Below, in pieces: positions 44,188 to 53,322 of a stretch of 64,000 bases of DNA. Both the position numbers and the translations under genes were made by a program. Every line of letters begins with the position of its first letter. Positions within the stretch are counted from its first letter, which is position 1. Below the pieces are notes generated by a model. The model saw nothing but the letters and a program-made list of their open reading frames with translations, did no database searches and was not told the DNA's origin. Location of the stretch: assembly GCF_023091865.1 (NCBI RefSeq), contig NZ_JAHXDI010000004.1, forward strand, positions 434,001 to 498,000, in the 5' to 3' direction. Source of the stretch: Chromohalobacter moromii. Lineage in GTDB: Bacteria > Pseudomonadota > Gammaproteobacteria > Pseudomonadales > Halomonadaceae.

Positions 44188-44504
44188 GCGTGCGTGTCCT
44201 TCTTGCGCTGTTGGCGAGCGTCCAGCGCCTCGAGTTGTTCGGGCGTGGCAGGGGCCTGATAGAGCTCTTTCCATTCGCTGTAGGGCATGCCGTAGACGTA
44301 TTCGCGGGCCGTTTCGTAGTCGAGCTCGATACCGCGCTCGCTGGCAGCGGCCACCAGCCATTTGGAGAGGCAGTTGCGGCAGAAGTCGGCCAGGATCATC
44401 AGATCAATGTTCTGCACGTCCTTGTTGGCATCGAGGTGATCGAGCAACTGACGAAAGGCGGCCGCTTCGAGTTCGGTGCGCGTGCCGGCGTCGATGTGTT
44501 GCAT
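44184..44504 (-). CDS. DUF1244 family protein
   Basis: A 106-aa protein with the DUF1244 signature (AFRQLLDHLDANKDVQNIDLM and ADFCRNCLSKWL, with conserved FCRNC cysteines at about residues 41-45). Its function is not established. It sits between fdhC and moaB, overlaps moaB by 4 bases, and is separated from fdhC by a terminator. It probably starts its own short operon with moaB and moeA. Confidence 0.82.
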   Translation of the reverse strand: MQHIDAGTRTELEAAAFRQLLDHLDANKDVQNIDLMILADFCRNCLSKWLVAAASERGIELDYETAREYVYGMPYSEWKELYQAPATPEQLEALDARQQRKKDTHA

Positions 44505-44566
44505 GGGAAAGCCTCCTCGCGGGATCTTTGGGGTGGTAGGACATCTGCCTGCATCATAACAAAGAG

Positions 44567-44590
44567 CGACACCGCCCGGGGGCGGTGTCG
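44567..44590 (-). terminator. Terminator after fdhC
   Basis: A 10-bp perfect stem CGACACCGCC/GGCGGTGTCG with a 4-base loop lies between the fdhC stop and the DUF1244 gene. Minus-strand readthrough reaches CTCTTTGTTAT. The plus-strand side has TTTCGTTT. It most likely ends the fdh operon. Confidence 0.7.
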
Positions 44591-44625
44591 TTTCGTTTGC
44601 GGTGTTTCAGCGCTCGTTATGGCGT

Positions 44626-45669
44626 TCAGTTGGGTCGGTGTGCCGTCGCCGTGTCGTCGCCGACGGGCGGATCGCTTTGCTGGGGTTGGCCGGCGCTGTC
44701 CTTGACCTCCTCGTACCACAGGTTGTGGTGCTGTTTGGCCCAGGTTTCGTCGACATAGCCGGTCGCCATGCCTTCGAACGCGCCCTCGGTGCCCAAGGTG
44801 CCGATATAAATATGCCCGAGCGCCACGGTCATCAAGATCAATGACGTCACGCCGTGGAACATGTTGGCCCACTGCATGTTGTCTCGGGTCTGGCCGAAGA
44901 TTGGAAAGTCGAGCACGAAGCCACTGACGATGACCAGCAGACCGACACTGGCCAGCAGCCAGAACCAGACCTTCTCGCCGGCATTAGCGAAACCGGCATC
45001 GGGATGCTTGTCGCCCACCATGCCGCCACCTTGCTTGAACCATTCCCAGTCGTGCTTCTTGGGTAGATTCATCTTGAGCCATTTGGCGAGGATGACGATG
45101 AGCAGGATGCCGAAGACAGGGCCCGCGTAGTTGTGGATCAGCTTGGAGCCCATGATCATGTTGGCCCAGAAGGCATCGCCGAAGATGTGACGGAACACGA
45201 ACTTGCCGTACAGCAGGTTCAGGCCGGTCAGCGAGAGAGCGATGAACAGCGTGGCCACGGTCCAGTGCAACGAGCGCTCGAGAGCAGTCCAGCGCAGGAT
45301 CTTACGACCCGTGCGTTCGTGATCGAGGTCGTTGCGTCCGACGACAAGATAGAAGATCACCAGGATCGCCAGCATGCCGCCGATGGCGATCAGGCCGGCG
45401 GGCGAAATCCACTCGTTACGAATCTGGCGCCAGGTCTCGCCGCTGGGGTTGATCAGGTTGTAGGTCGAGTCATGGCGGGAATCGATGAAGTCCTCGCCAC
45501 TCTTGACCTGTCGCCAGGTATCGGCATCCACCGTGCCCACCGCTTGACCGATTTCCTCGTCGGGCTCAGCCGCCGATGAAGGTGGGGCCAAGCTGGCGGC
45601 CAACACCGCCAGCAATAGCACCGCACCGATCATACGCAGCCGCCACAGGCATTGCATGAGAGTGTGCAT
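44626..45669 (-). CDS. Formate dehydrogenase gamma subunit (cytochrome b)
   Basis: Membrane cytochrome b of a respiratory-type formate dehydrogenase that passes electrons to quinone. The 347-aa product has a signal-like N terminus (hydrophobic 11-30, cleavage near SSAAE), then four transmembrane helices with the haem-binding FdnI-type motifs (RSLHWTVATLFIALSLTGL and MFHGVTSLILMTVALGHIYIG). The ATG at 45669 has AGGAG 8 bases upstream; an earlier in-frame start is not supported. It is the last gene of the fdhABC run. Confidence 0.9.
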   Translation of the reverse strand: MHTLMQCLWRLRMIGAVLLLAVLAASLAPPSSAAEPDEEIGQAVGTVDADTWRQVKSGEDFIDSRHDSTYNLINPSGETWRQIRNEWISPAGLIAIGGMLAILVIFYLVVGRNDLDHERTGRKILRWTALERSLHWTVATLFIALSLTGLNLLYGKFVFRHIFGDAFWANMIMGSKLIHNYAGPVFGILLIVILAKWLKMNLPKKHDWEWFKQGGGMVGDKHPDAGFANAGEKVWFWLLASVGLLVIVSGFVLDFPIFGQTRDNMQWANMFHGVTSLILMTVALGHIYIGTLGTEGAFEGMATGYVDETWAKQHHNLWYEEVKDSAGQPQQSDPPVGDDTATAHRPN

Positions 45670-45680
45670 GAGCGTTCTCC

Positions 45681-46331
45681 TCACCCTTCACGTGTGGCGC
45701 GGGTGGCGTCGTAGGCCATCTCGTCGAGATTGGCCGAGACGTCCGGGCCCGACATTTGCGCCTTCTCGACGGACGACCAACCGCCGTCTTCATGGCCGCG
45801 ATAGACCACACGCTGGCGGAAGATGTCGGAAATGGTCTGGGCGTCCCCGGCCAACAGCGCCTTGGTGGAGCACATCTCGGCGCACAAGGGCAACTTGCCT
45901 TCGGCGATGCGGTTGGCGCCGTATTTCTCGTATTCTTCTTCCTTGGTCTCGGCGGGACCACCGGCGCAGAAGGTGCACTTGTCCATCTTGCCGCGTTCGC
46001 CGAAAGCTTCTTCCTTGGGAAACTGTGGCGCGCCGAAGGGGCAGGCGTATAGGCAGTAACCGCAGCCGATACAGATGTCCTTGTCATGCAGGACGATGCC
46101 GTCATCGGTCTTGTAGAAACAGTCGGTGGGGCAAACCGCCATGCACGGGGCGTCGTCGCAGTGCATGCAGGCCACCGAGATCGAGACCTCGGAGGGCTTG
46201 CCATCGTCCAGGGTGACCACGCGACGACGCTGGATGCCCCAGTCGGTCTCGTTGGCGTTCTTGCAGGCCGTGACGCAGCCGTTGCATTCGATGCAGCGTT
46301 CGGCGTCGCACAGGAATTTCATTTGAGCCAT
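45681..46331 (-). CDS. Formate dehydrogenase beta subunit (4Fe-4S protein)
   Basis: A 216-aa electron-transfer subunit with four Cys clusters for four [4Fe-4S] centres: CIECNGCVTAC (about residue 13), CMHCDDAPCMAVCP (about 55), CIGCGYCLYACP (about 88) and the CTFCAGG / CAEMC pair. It carries electrons from FdhA to the cytochrome b subunit. AGGAG precedes the ATG at 46331. Adjacent genes fix its role. Confidence 0.93.
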   Translation of the reverse strand: MAQMKFLCDAERCIECNGCVTACKNANETDWGIQRRRVVTLDDGKPSEVSISVACMHCDDAPCMAVCPTDCFYKTDDGIVLHDKDICIGCGYCLYACPFGAPQFPKEEAFGERGKMDKCTFCAGGPAETKEEEYEKYGANRIAEGKLPLCAEMCSTKALLAGDAQTISDIFRQRVVYRGHEDGGWSSVEKAQMSGPDVSANLDEMAYDATRATREG

Positions 46332-46389
46332 GGTGTTCTCCTCTTGCCGATGAGGCGCGAGGCCTCATCGGTGTTTCAAGCATCGTCGG

Positions 46390-49251
46390 TCAGGCGGAGG
46401 CTTTCTCGATCCGGCATAGCGTGCACTTGGTTTCCTGCATTTGCGTCACTATGTCGTAACCGTAAGTGGTCGCGGTGTTGGCGGCCTCGCCGAGTACATA
46501 GGGCCGTGCCCCTTCGGGGTACTTGTCCGCCAAGCTCTCGCCCTGGAAGATGCCGCCGAAATGGAAGGGCATGAACGCCACGTCGCGCGCCACGCGCGGC
46601 GTCACCATGGCCTTGACTTTGACCTTGCCGCCCTCGGGGCCGTGGACCCAGACCATGTCGTCGTTCTTGATGCCCAGGTCGTTGGCCTGCGCCGGATTGA
46701 TCTCGACGAACATTTCCTGCTGAAGCTCGGCGAGCCATGACATGGAACGAGTTTCCTCGCCGCCGCCCTCGTACTCGACCAAGCGCCCCGAGGTCAGGAT
46801 GATCGGGAAATCTTTGCTGAAGTCTTGCTCCTGAATCGAACGATAGAGAGTCGGCAGACGATAAAATGACGCCACGTCGTCCCAGGTCGGATATTCCTCC
46901 ACCAGGTCGCGCCGGCTGGTATAGAGCGGTTCGCGATGCTTGGGTACCTCGTCGGGGAAGGTCCAGACCCGGCAACGTGCCTTGGCGTTGCCGAAGGGCG
47001 CGCAACCATGCTCGATAGCCACGCGCTGAATCCCGCCGGAAAGATCGGTTTTCCAGTTCTTGCCTTCCGCCGCGGTTTTCTCTTCGGCGGTGAGATCATC
47101 CCACCAGCCCAAGTCCTTGAGCATGTCGGCGGTGAACTCGGGGTAACCGTCGTTGAGCTCGGAGCCCTCGCTTGCGACGCCGTCGGCGAGTAGATCCTCG
47201 CCATCGTGTTCGACGCCGAAGCGGGCCCGAAACGTCAGGCCACCTTCTTTAACGGACTTGCTCATATCGTAGAGCAGGGGCGTGCCGGGGTGATTGAACT
47301 CGGGCGTTCCCCAGCAGGGCCAGGGCAAGCCGTAGAAATCACCGTCGGCGGGGCCGCCTTCCGCTTTCAACGTGTCGAAGTTGAAGGTGTGCCAATTCTT
47401 CTGGTGTTCTTTGAGGCGCTCGGGACTTTGCCCGGTATAGCCCACGGTCCACATGCCGGCGTTGATCTCGCGTAGGACATCTTCAATGACCGGGCGTCCG
47501 TCTTCGATGGCGAAGTTGCGTGTGAACTCGTCGCCGAAGCCCAGCTTTTTGGCCATGAGATACATGATTTCATGATCGGGCTTGGAGTCGAACATCGGTT
47601 CGACGACCTTGTCGCGCCATTGCAGCGAGCGGTTGGTGGCAGTCACGCTACCGGTGGTTTCGAACTGCGTGGCCGCGGGTAGCAGGTACACGCCATCCGT
47701 GCGGTCGTGCATGACGGCGGCGACGGTGGGGTAGGGATCGACCACGACCATCAACTCGAGCTGACTCATGGCCTTTTTCATTTCCGGACCACGGGTCTGC
47801 GAGTTCACCGCATGCCCCCAGTAGAACATCGCCTTGAGGCTGGTACGCTGGGCGATATCCTCGTCGTTTTCCAGAACCCCATCTATCCACCGCGAGACGG
47901 TGATGCCATTGGAGTTCATGGGCAGGCTACCGTTGTATTCGGTCTGGTCGAAACGGCCCTTGATCCACTCGTAATCGACATTCCATATCTTGGCCCAGTG
48001 CTTCCATGCGCCTTCGGTGAGACCGTAATATCCAGGGAGTGAATGCGACATCAATCCTAGATCGGTCGCGCCCTGCACGTTGTCGTGGCCACGGAAGATA
48101 TTGGCCCCACCGCCGGAAACGCCGATATTGCCCAGCGCCAGCTCGAGGATGCAGTACGCGCGGGTGTTGTTATTGCCGGTGGTGTGCTGGGTACCGCCCA
48201 TGCACCACACCACGCAGCCAGGACGGTTCTCGCTGATGCGCTTGGCGACATCGTACATGTCGGCCTCGCCGACGCCAGTGATGCGCTCGACCACGTCCGG
48301 CGGGAACTCGGCGACTTCGCGGCGTACTTCTTCCATGCCGAACACACGCTGATCGATGAACTGCTGGTCTTCCCAGCCATTCTCGAAGATATGCCAGAGC
48401 AGCCCCCAGATATAGGCCACGTCGGATCCCGGCCGCAGGCGCACGTATTTGTTGGCCTTGGCAGCGGTCCGTGTGAATCGCGGGTCGACGACGATGATTT
48501 GTGCGTGGCTACGTTCCTTGGCATGCAGAATGTGCTGCATGGCGACGGGGTGCGCTTCGCTGGGGTTGGAGCCGATGAACAGAATCGACTTGCTGAAGTG
48601 CATGTCGTTGAGCGAGTTGGTCATCGCCCCGTAACCCCAGGTATTGGCCACACCGGCGACGGTGGTGGAGTGGCAGATGCGTGCCTGGTGATCGGTGTTA
48701 TTGGTGCCCCACAAGGCTGCCAGCTTACGCATCAAGTAGGCTTGTTCGTTATTGAACTTGGCCGACCCTAGCCAATAAATGCTGTCGGGGCCGTGTTGTT
48801 CGCTCAATTCCAGCACCTTGTCACCGATCTCCTCGATGGCCTGATCCCATTCGAGGCGCTGCCACTTGCCGTCGACCAGCTTCATCGGGTACTTCAGGCG
48901 CCGCGTGGAATGGCCGTGCTCACGTAGCGACGCGCCTTTGGCGCAATGCGCGCCGCGGTTGATCGGGTGGTCGAACGCGGGCTCCTGCTTGGTCCAGACG
49001 CCTTCTTGCACCTCGGCGTAGACGCCACACCCCACCGAGCAGTGAGAGCAGATGGTGCGCTTGGTTTCGACAGGAGCATCGGAATACGCCGTTTTTTCCT
49101 TGGCGTTGGCGGCCTGCATCATGCCATGGCCCATGAAACCGGCAGCGGCGAGGCCTCCCGTCGCCACACCACTGCGTTGCAGGAATTGCCGGCGGCTGAT
49201 GCCCAGCCCACCCTGGCCGGCGGGTTGGGAGGATTTTCGAGTCAATCGCAT
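46390..49251 (-). CDS. Formate dehydrogenase alpha subunit, cysteine-type molybdoenzyme
   Basis: The 953-aa catalytic subunit binds a Mo/W-bis-pyranopterin and an N-terminal [4Fe-4S] cluster. The Tat signal SRRQFLQRSG is at residues 19-28. The cluster Cys are 68, 71, 75 and 103. The active-site residue in ARICHSTTVAG is Cys193 (TGC at 48673-48675), at the position occupied by selenocysteine in E. coli FdnG, so no SECIS or Sec machinery is needed. Later blocks include GSNPSEAHPVAMQH and GGANIFRGHDNVQGATDLG. It is an exported, membrane-attached Fdh by inference from the Tat signal and gamma subunit. Confidence 0.95.
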   Translation of the reverse strand: MRLTRKSSQPAGQGGLGISRRQFLQRSGVATGGLAAAGFMGHGMMQAANAKEKTAYSDAPVETKRTICSHCSVGCGVYAEVQEGVWTKQEPAFDHPINRGAHCAKGASLREHGHSTRRLKYPMKLVDGKWQRLEWDQAIEEIGDKVLELSEQHGPDSIYWLGSAKFNNEQAYLMRKLAALWGTNNTDHQARICHSTTVAGVANTWGYGAMTNSLNDMHFSKSILFIGSNPSEAHPVAMQHILHAKERSHAQIIVVDPRFTRTAAKANKYVRLRPGSDVAYIWGLLWHIFENGWEDQQFIDQRVFGMEEVRREVAEFPPDVVERITGVGEADMYDVAKRISENRPGCVVWCMGGTQHTTGNNNTRAYCILELALGNIGVSGGGANIFRGHDNVQGATDLGLMSHSLPGYYGLTEGAWKHWAKIWNVDYEWIKGRFDQTEYNGSLPMNSNGITVSRWIDGVLENDEDIAQRTSLKAMFYWGHAVNSQTRGPEMKKAMSQLELMVVVDPYPTVAAVMHDRTDGVYLLPAATQFETTGSVTATNRSLQWRDKVVEPMFDSKPDHEIMYLMAKKLGFGDEFTRNFAIEDGRPVIEDVLREINAGMWTVGYTGQSPERLKEHQKNWHTFNFDTLKAEGGPADGDFYGLPWPCWGTPEFNHPGTPLLYDMSKSVKEGGLTFRARFGVEHDGEDLLADGVASEGSELNDGYPEFTADMLKDLGWWDDLTAEEKTAAEGKNWKTDLSGGIQRVAIEHGCAPFGNAKARCRVWTFPDEVPKHREPLYTSRRDLVEEYPTWDDVASFYRLPTLYRSIQEQDFSKDFPIILTSGRLVEYEGGGEETRSMSWLAELQQEMFVEINPAQANDLGIKNDDMVWVHGPEGGKVKVKAMVTPRVARDVAFMPFHFGGIFQGESLADKYPEGARPYVLGEAANTATTYGYDIVTQMQETKCTLCRIEKASA

Positions 49252-49284
49252 GGTTATGTCCTCAGTTCCGGTTCTCTCGACCGT

Positions 49285-49506
49285 TTAGTCGCGCAAGGTG
49301 GCGTAGAAGGCCTTGACGTGATCGGTTTCGCGATACGTCGTTTCGCCGGCATCGGTGGCGTCTTTTTCTTCATCCGACTGTGCTTGTGCCAAGGTGACAT
49401 GGCCGACGGCTACGGCTGCACCCGCAGCGACCGTGCCCAGTCCGATGTTGCGCAAGAAGCGGCGCCGGGCGGGATTGTTCGACGTTTTATTGTTCGACTC
49501 TTTCAT
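49285..49506 (-). CDS. Small Tat-signal protein of the formate dehydrogenase operon
   Basis: A 73-aa protein that is little more than a Tat signal (ARRRFLRNIGLGTVAAGAAVAVG, residues 13-35, quoted here as RRRFLRNIG) followed by about 35 charged residues. Such small proteins are common just upstream of FdhA in proteobacterial operons and are probably assembly or docking factors. The ATG at 49506 has AGGAG 8 bases upstream; an earlier in-frame start is unlikely. It carries no cysteine. Confidence 0.78.
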   Translation of the reverse strand: MKESNNKTSNNPARRRFLRNIGLGTVAAGAAVAVGHVTLAQAQSDEEKDATDAGETTYRETDHVKAFYATLRD

Positions 49507-49569
49507 GGGGCGACTCCTGTGGTCACTGGGCACCTTGATGTCGCCGTCAGGCAGCGTCATGGGTGCAGG

Positions 49570-50265
49570 TCATGAGTGGGTGTCCCCTTCACTGAGCTTA
49601 GTGGGGGTTGGCGAAAATGTGACGACTTGCGCGTCGGGATCGTTCTGCAACTGGTTATCTTCGCGCGATAGAAAGACCTCGCCCAGTGCGCCGACGCTGG
49701 CATAGAAAGGGTCTTCGACCTGGGCCAGATCATGCATGAAACGTAGCGCCCAAGGGTTCAGGTGGCGTTTGAAAAAGGCCGCCTGTGCTTCGGCGTGGGA
49801 TTCGATGAGCATGGCCATGACTTCGCACATCGCAGAGAAATGATCCTCGGGCTCCTTGACGTGTGCGGCGCGTTCGAAGCCCAGGTGCTTGAGATCATGG
49901 CGCAGGGCCACCAGGGGCATCTCCATCAGCGATCCGGTCAGGTACCAGGAGGCATACGGCACGAGCTGACCCTGAATGACCCCGACCAGCAGGCCGAAAT
50001 GCACATCGTGCAGTGTGCCCGGGTGCGCGTGCCGGGCCGCCAGCGACAATGAGGCCCAGTGCCGCTTGAGTGCCGAGCTCTCATCGTCGGGTTCGAGCGC
50101 GGAGAGAAAGTCGAGGAGCTCGGCATTGGGCGCCTCACGCACCAGGCGGGCCAGCAATAGATAAACATCGGCGCGCAAGGCGTTGCGCTCTTCAAGAGCC
50201 GCGGAAAGCGACGCGGGCGTATCGGTTGAGTGCGTGTCGGTATGCTCGGATGTCGTCATGGTCAT
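49570..50265 (-). CDS. TorD/DmsD-type molybdoenzyme chaperone
   Basis: A 231-aa all-helical protein of the TorD family, which binds the Tat signal of a molybdoenzyme and protects it during cofactor insertion. The family features are seen in NALRADVYLLLARLVREAP, DVHFGLLVGVIQGQLVPYASWYLTG (about residues 87-111) and HFSAMCEVMAMLI. The start overlaps the ferredoxin gene stop as ATGA. The likely client is FdhA and perhaps the small Tat protein. Confidence 0.88.
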   Translation of the reverse strand: MTMTTSEHTDTHSTDTPASLSAALEERNALRADVYLLLARLVREAPNAELLDFLSALEPDDESSALKRHWASLSLAARHAHPGTLHDVHFGLLVGVIQGQLVPYASWYLTGSLMEMPLVALRHDLKHLGFERAAHVKEPEDHFSAMCEVMAMLIESHAEAQAAFFKRHLNPWALRFMHDLAQVEDPFYASVGALGEVFLSREDNQLQNDPDAQVVTFSPTPTKLSEGDTHS

Positions 50266-51920
50266 ACCTTGAGCTGAGCGTTGGGGTCACGCGCCATGTC
50301 GTGCCAGATATCCTTGACGCGACAGTCTTCACACATTTCCAGTCGCTTGATGGCGTCGCCGGCGAAATAGGGGTGATCGGCGAGTTTCTGCTTGATCGAG
50401 GCGATGGTGCTGGCGGTGGCAAAGGCCTTGCCGCAGCTGATGCATTCGAATGGCGCCTCTTCCTTGACCGTCGCGACGTGGTTGCGGGTCTCTGGAGCGG
50501 CCATGAAACCGGGGTGCAGCGCTATGACCTGTTCGGGGCATGCGGTTTCGCAAAGCCCGCACTGCACACAGGCACTTTCTTGAAAGTTGAGAGCCGGTGA
50601 TTGACCGGGGCTGCTGAGTGCTTGGGTGGGGCAGACCGCCACGCAAGCCATGCACAGCGTGCAGTTGTCGGTATCGATGTCGAGGGTGCCGAAAGGTGCA
50701 CCCGCCGGCATGGCGACACGCGTCTCACGGGGCGTGCCGTGCGTGGCAAGGAAATCGAGAATGGCGTTGAGTGCCTCGCGCTTAGCGTGTGGGCGTTTCG
50801 CCTCCAGCCGTTCGCCGAGGGGTAGCAAGATCGGCAGTGCGTCGCGTATGGCGATATCGCCTGCATCGATCAGGCTCAGGCGCCGAGGGTCGTGGCCCAG
50901 CGACTCGAGCATGGTAATGGCCTGTGCATGCTGATCGCGCACCAAATGCGCCAAGGAAGGCGGCAGGGCATCATGCATGACGATGCGCACCTCGGCGGCG
51001 CCCCGCGCAATGGCGCCGAGCCAGTGGTCGAGCCCCGCCGCGCCGAGTTCCTCCAGCGGAACATCCAGCACATGGCCCGCTGGTTCGGTGGTTTCGCCGG
51101 CTTGGGTTTCTTGATCGACAAAGCGCACCACCGCCGTATCGCCGCCTTCGGCTTGGTAGCTAGCAAGAAGACGCGCGATGTAATCGTCGAGGCTTTCAGG
51201 CGTGGGCAATGCATAACGAATGGCCCCGGTGGGGCAGACGCTGGTGCAACTACCCGCGCCGTGACAACGGAATGGGTCGATGACGATTTCTTGCTTGACG
51301 CTCGAGATAGCGTCAGCGGGGCAGATATCCAGGCAGCGGGTGCAGCCGCTTTGGCCGCGCCCGGCATGGGCGCACAAATCGCTTTCGATCTGAAAATAGC
51401 GCGGCTTTTCGAACTCGCCGATGCACGCTTGAAGATCCTGAATGGCTTGGTCGAGGGGCGTGGCGTGTGTGACGCGGTGATACCCTGGGGGCGGCAATTC
51501 GTACTGCAGCAGTGGCGGTGTGCCGAGGTCGAGAATGGCATCGAAGTGATCGCGCCCGAGGCTGGCCTGGGAAAGAGACTCACCGCCGTCACGGGAGGTC
51601 AGATGAAATGCGCCCAGGTAACCTTCCAGGTGAGGGTGGGTGCAGGCGATATAGTGCGCATTGGCGATATCGGACGCCTCGTCAACGTCATCCTGCGTCG
51701 CGATCAATGTCACGCTGGCGAGCTCGCTGTCCACGAGCTGGCGGGCCGCCCGGTGGATCGCGTCCGCCGGCCCCACGATGGCGACATGGCCGTGGCTAAC
51801 GTAGCTCACGGTGGGCGGGGCGAGGTTCTGCGGCCATGATACCTGCTGCAGGGCAGCCTCACGGGCGGCTACATTACGTGCGTCGTCATTCAACGCGCGC
51901 GTATCGATGAACTGGGGCAT
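50262..51920 (-). CDS. Multi-cluster 4Fe-4S protein of the formate dehydrogenase operon
   Basis: A 552-aa cytoplasmic ferredoxin-type protein. Four CxxC-type cluster regions are visible: CAHAGRGQSGCTRCLDICP (about residue 188), CHGAGSCTSVCP (about 224), CTLCMACVAVCP (about 430) and CVQCGLCETACP (about 461). It also has two separate CxxC pairs near the C terminus (CISCG and CEDCR) that look like a zinc ribbon. No flavin or Mo motif is evident. It likely passes electrons during formate dehydrogenase maturation or activity. It overlaps torD by 4 bases. Confidence 0.85.
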   Translation of the reverse strand: MPQFIDTRALNDDARNVAAREAALQQVSWPQNLAPPTVSYVSHGHVAIVGPADAIHRAARQLVDSELASVTLIATQDDVDEASDIANAHYIACTHPHLEGYLGAFHLTSRDGGESLSQASLGRDHFDAILDLGTPPLLQYELPPPGYHRVTHATPLDQAIQDLQACIGEFEKPRYFQIESDLCAHAGRGQSGCTRCLDICPADAISSVKQEIVIDPFRCHGAGSCTSVCPTGAIRYALPTPESLDDYIARLLASYQAEGGDTAVVRFVDQETQAGETTEPAGHVLDVPLEELGAAGLDHWLGAIARGAAEVRIVMHDALPPSLAHLVRDQHAQAITMLESLGHDPRRLSLIDAGDIAIRDALPILLPLGERLEAKRPHAKREALNAILDFLATHGTPRETRVAMPAGAPFGTLDIDTDNCTLCMACVAVCPTQALSSPGQSPALNFQESACVQCGLCETACPEQVIALHPGFMAAPETRNHVATVKEEAPFECISCGKAFATASTIASIKQKLADHPYFAGDAIKRLEMCEDCRVKDIWHDMARDPNAQLKV

Positions 51921-52115
51921 GTCACCTCATCAACTTGTCGGTCTTGCCACGGGTCTTTGAATCTTGTCGTGCCAATCGTGTGGCATCGCGTCTCGGTCTT
52001 TGCCGAGCTTTATATAATGTTATGACTGCAGGTTAGATACCCGTTCTCGTCGCAAACGAAGGGCTTGCCGGGCAAGATACGGGAGTACTCGTGCAGCATT
52101 GAGCTCCCCAGTGGG
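51921..52115. other. Gap between ferredoxin gene and DUF3306 gene
   Basis: A 195-base gap on the minus-strand operon. A short inverted repeat CTTGCC/GGCAAG lies near 52065. No convincing promoter or ORF is seen, so the two genes may be separate units or have an internal promoter that I cannot identify. Confidence 0.3.
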
Positions 52116-52733
52116 TCAACTTGACGCACCCGAGCGCCCAGATGGGTCATTTAGTGGCTTTTCTTCTGGTGGTGCTACTTCTTCTGACAGGCCTACCTCT
52201 TCTGGACGGATGGCCTGCGCTGGTTCAGAAGCGTCGTCCTTATTCTCTTCAGTAGGGATATCGGATTGCAGCATCTCCGCGTCGTCACGCTGTTCCGCGT
52301 CTGGGGATTCAGTCTCTTGGTCCTTGTGCAGCCATTGGCGCATGCGTGCACTGACCTCGGGCATCATGCGCATCAGTTGCGAATAATCCTCGTCGTAATC
52401 GTCGAGACCGTCGCGCACGTTGTAGTTGCCGACCTTGAACATGCGGCGCAGAGCGCGGCGTTTGAGGAATTCACCGACCCCCGGCAGCATGAAGGCTCGG
52501 AAGTCGTCCCCGGCGCCGAGTTGTTCCGGTTCGGGTAGTTGCTCATCGAGAGGGCGCTGCGGGTCGTAACCGGGGATCAACGCTGCGGCGCGTGATGACG
52601 TTTCGTGCTCTTCGCTCGGGGCAGGCGCGTGTGCTTGTTCCGCTAGGGTGGCCGGTGTTTCTGCGCTCGCTTTATCGGACGACGCGTCGCCATGATCGCG
52701 TTTGCGCTGTGACCAGCGTTGCATGAAGCTCAT
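52116..52733 (-). CDS. DUF3306 family protein
   Basis: A 205-aa hydrophilic, very acidic protein. MSFMQRWSQRKR at the start, DDFRAFMLPGVGEFLKRRALRRMFKVGNYNVRDGLDDYDEDY in the centre (visible as FLKRRALRRMF and YNVRDGLDDYDEDY) match DUF3306. The C-terminal 70 residues are Glu/Asp/Pro-rich and probably disordered. It lies 4 bases after the DUF3305 gene. Both families accompany formate dehydrogenase operons, but their biochemical role is unknown. Confidence 0.8.
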   Translation of the reverse strand: MSFMQRWSQRKRDHGDASSDKASAETPATLAEQAHAPAPSEEHETSSRAAALIPGYDPQRPLDEQLPEPEQLGAGDDFRAFMLPGVGEFLKRRALRRMFKVGNYNVRDGLDDYDEDYSQLMRMMPEVSARMRQWLHKDQETESPDAEQRDDAEMLQSDIPTEENKDDASEPAQAIRPEEVGLSEEVAPPEEKPLNDPSGRSGASS

Positions 52734-52737
52734 GACA

Positions 52738-53163
52738 TCACTCCTGACTGGCGCGCCCGGCGCCTGCGCGTTTCTTCTTGCGGCCACCTTCGACACGTTC
52801 GCCGTGACGCGCCAGGTAGGCCTCGATCCAAGCCTGTATGGCCAAGGGCATGGGAGTGTCGAGTACCTGGGTGTCACCATCCATCCAGTTGGCCGCGACT
52901 TCTTGGCTCGCGGTCAGCTCGCGCGCTACAGGACCGTTATCGGTCGACTCGCAGCGCACGAATAGACGGGGGTGGTGAGAGTTCAGGTTGAAACGGTAGG
53001 CAGTACGCTCGGTGAGAAAGAGTGTCAGTGGCAGGACATGAGGACCGCGATCATGGCACCCCATGTCTGCGATGTACCAGGCCAGGGACGTGAAGCCCTT
53101 GACCTCCTGGCGTTGGAACGCCAGCTCGAAGCTTAAGTGTCTCAGATTATCGTCGGCCGCCAT
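52738..53163 (-). CDS. DUF3305 family protein
   Basis: A 141-aa soluble protein with LSFELAFQRQEVKGFTSLAW near the start and LFLTERTAYRFNLNSHHPRLFVRC in the middle, matching DUF3305. The C terminus is Arg/Lys-rich. GGGAGG precedes the ATG at 53163. It is divergent from fdhD across 159 bases and leads the minus-strand DUF3305-DUF3306 pair. Its function is unknown; the operon context suggests Fdh maturation. Confidence 0.8.
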   Translation of the reverse strand: MAADDNLRHLSFELAFQRQEVKGFTSLAWYIADMGCHDRGPHVLPLTLFLTERTAYRFNLNSHHPRLFVRCESTDNGPVARELTASQEVAANWMDGDTQVLDTPMPLAIQAWIEAYLARHGERVEGGRKKKRAGAGRASQE

Positions 53164-53322
53164 GATGGTTGCCTCCCTGTGAGATGAAACATGGCACGCT
53201 ATGTCTGAATCATATAGCAAGCCGCATGCCTGATAGTCTGGAAAATGCGTCATCGCCGTATATTTCCCTTGGTCATGCGTATCGCGCTTTGGGTATCCTG
53301 TCGCTACAAGAAGGAGGTGAGC

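Noticed and set aside
46376-47005. 209-codon frame inside fdhA
   Set aside because: It lies out of frame within the continuous 953-aa FdhA, which has all expected motifs. It is not evidence of a frameshift.
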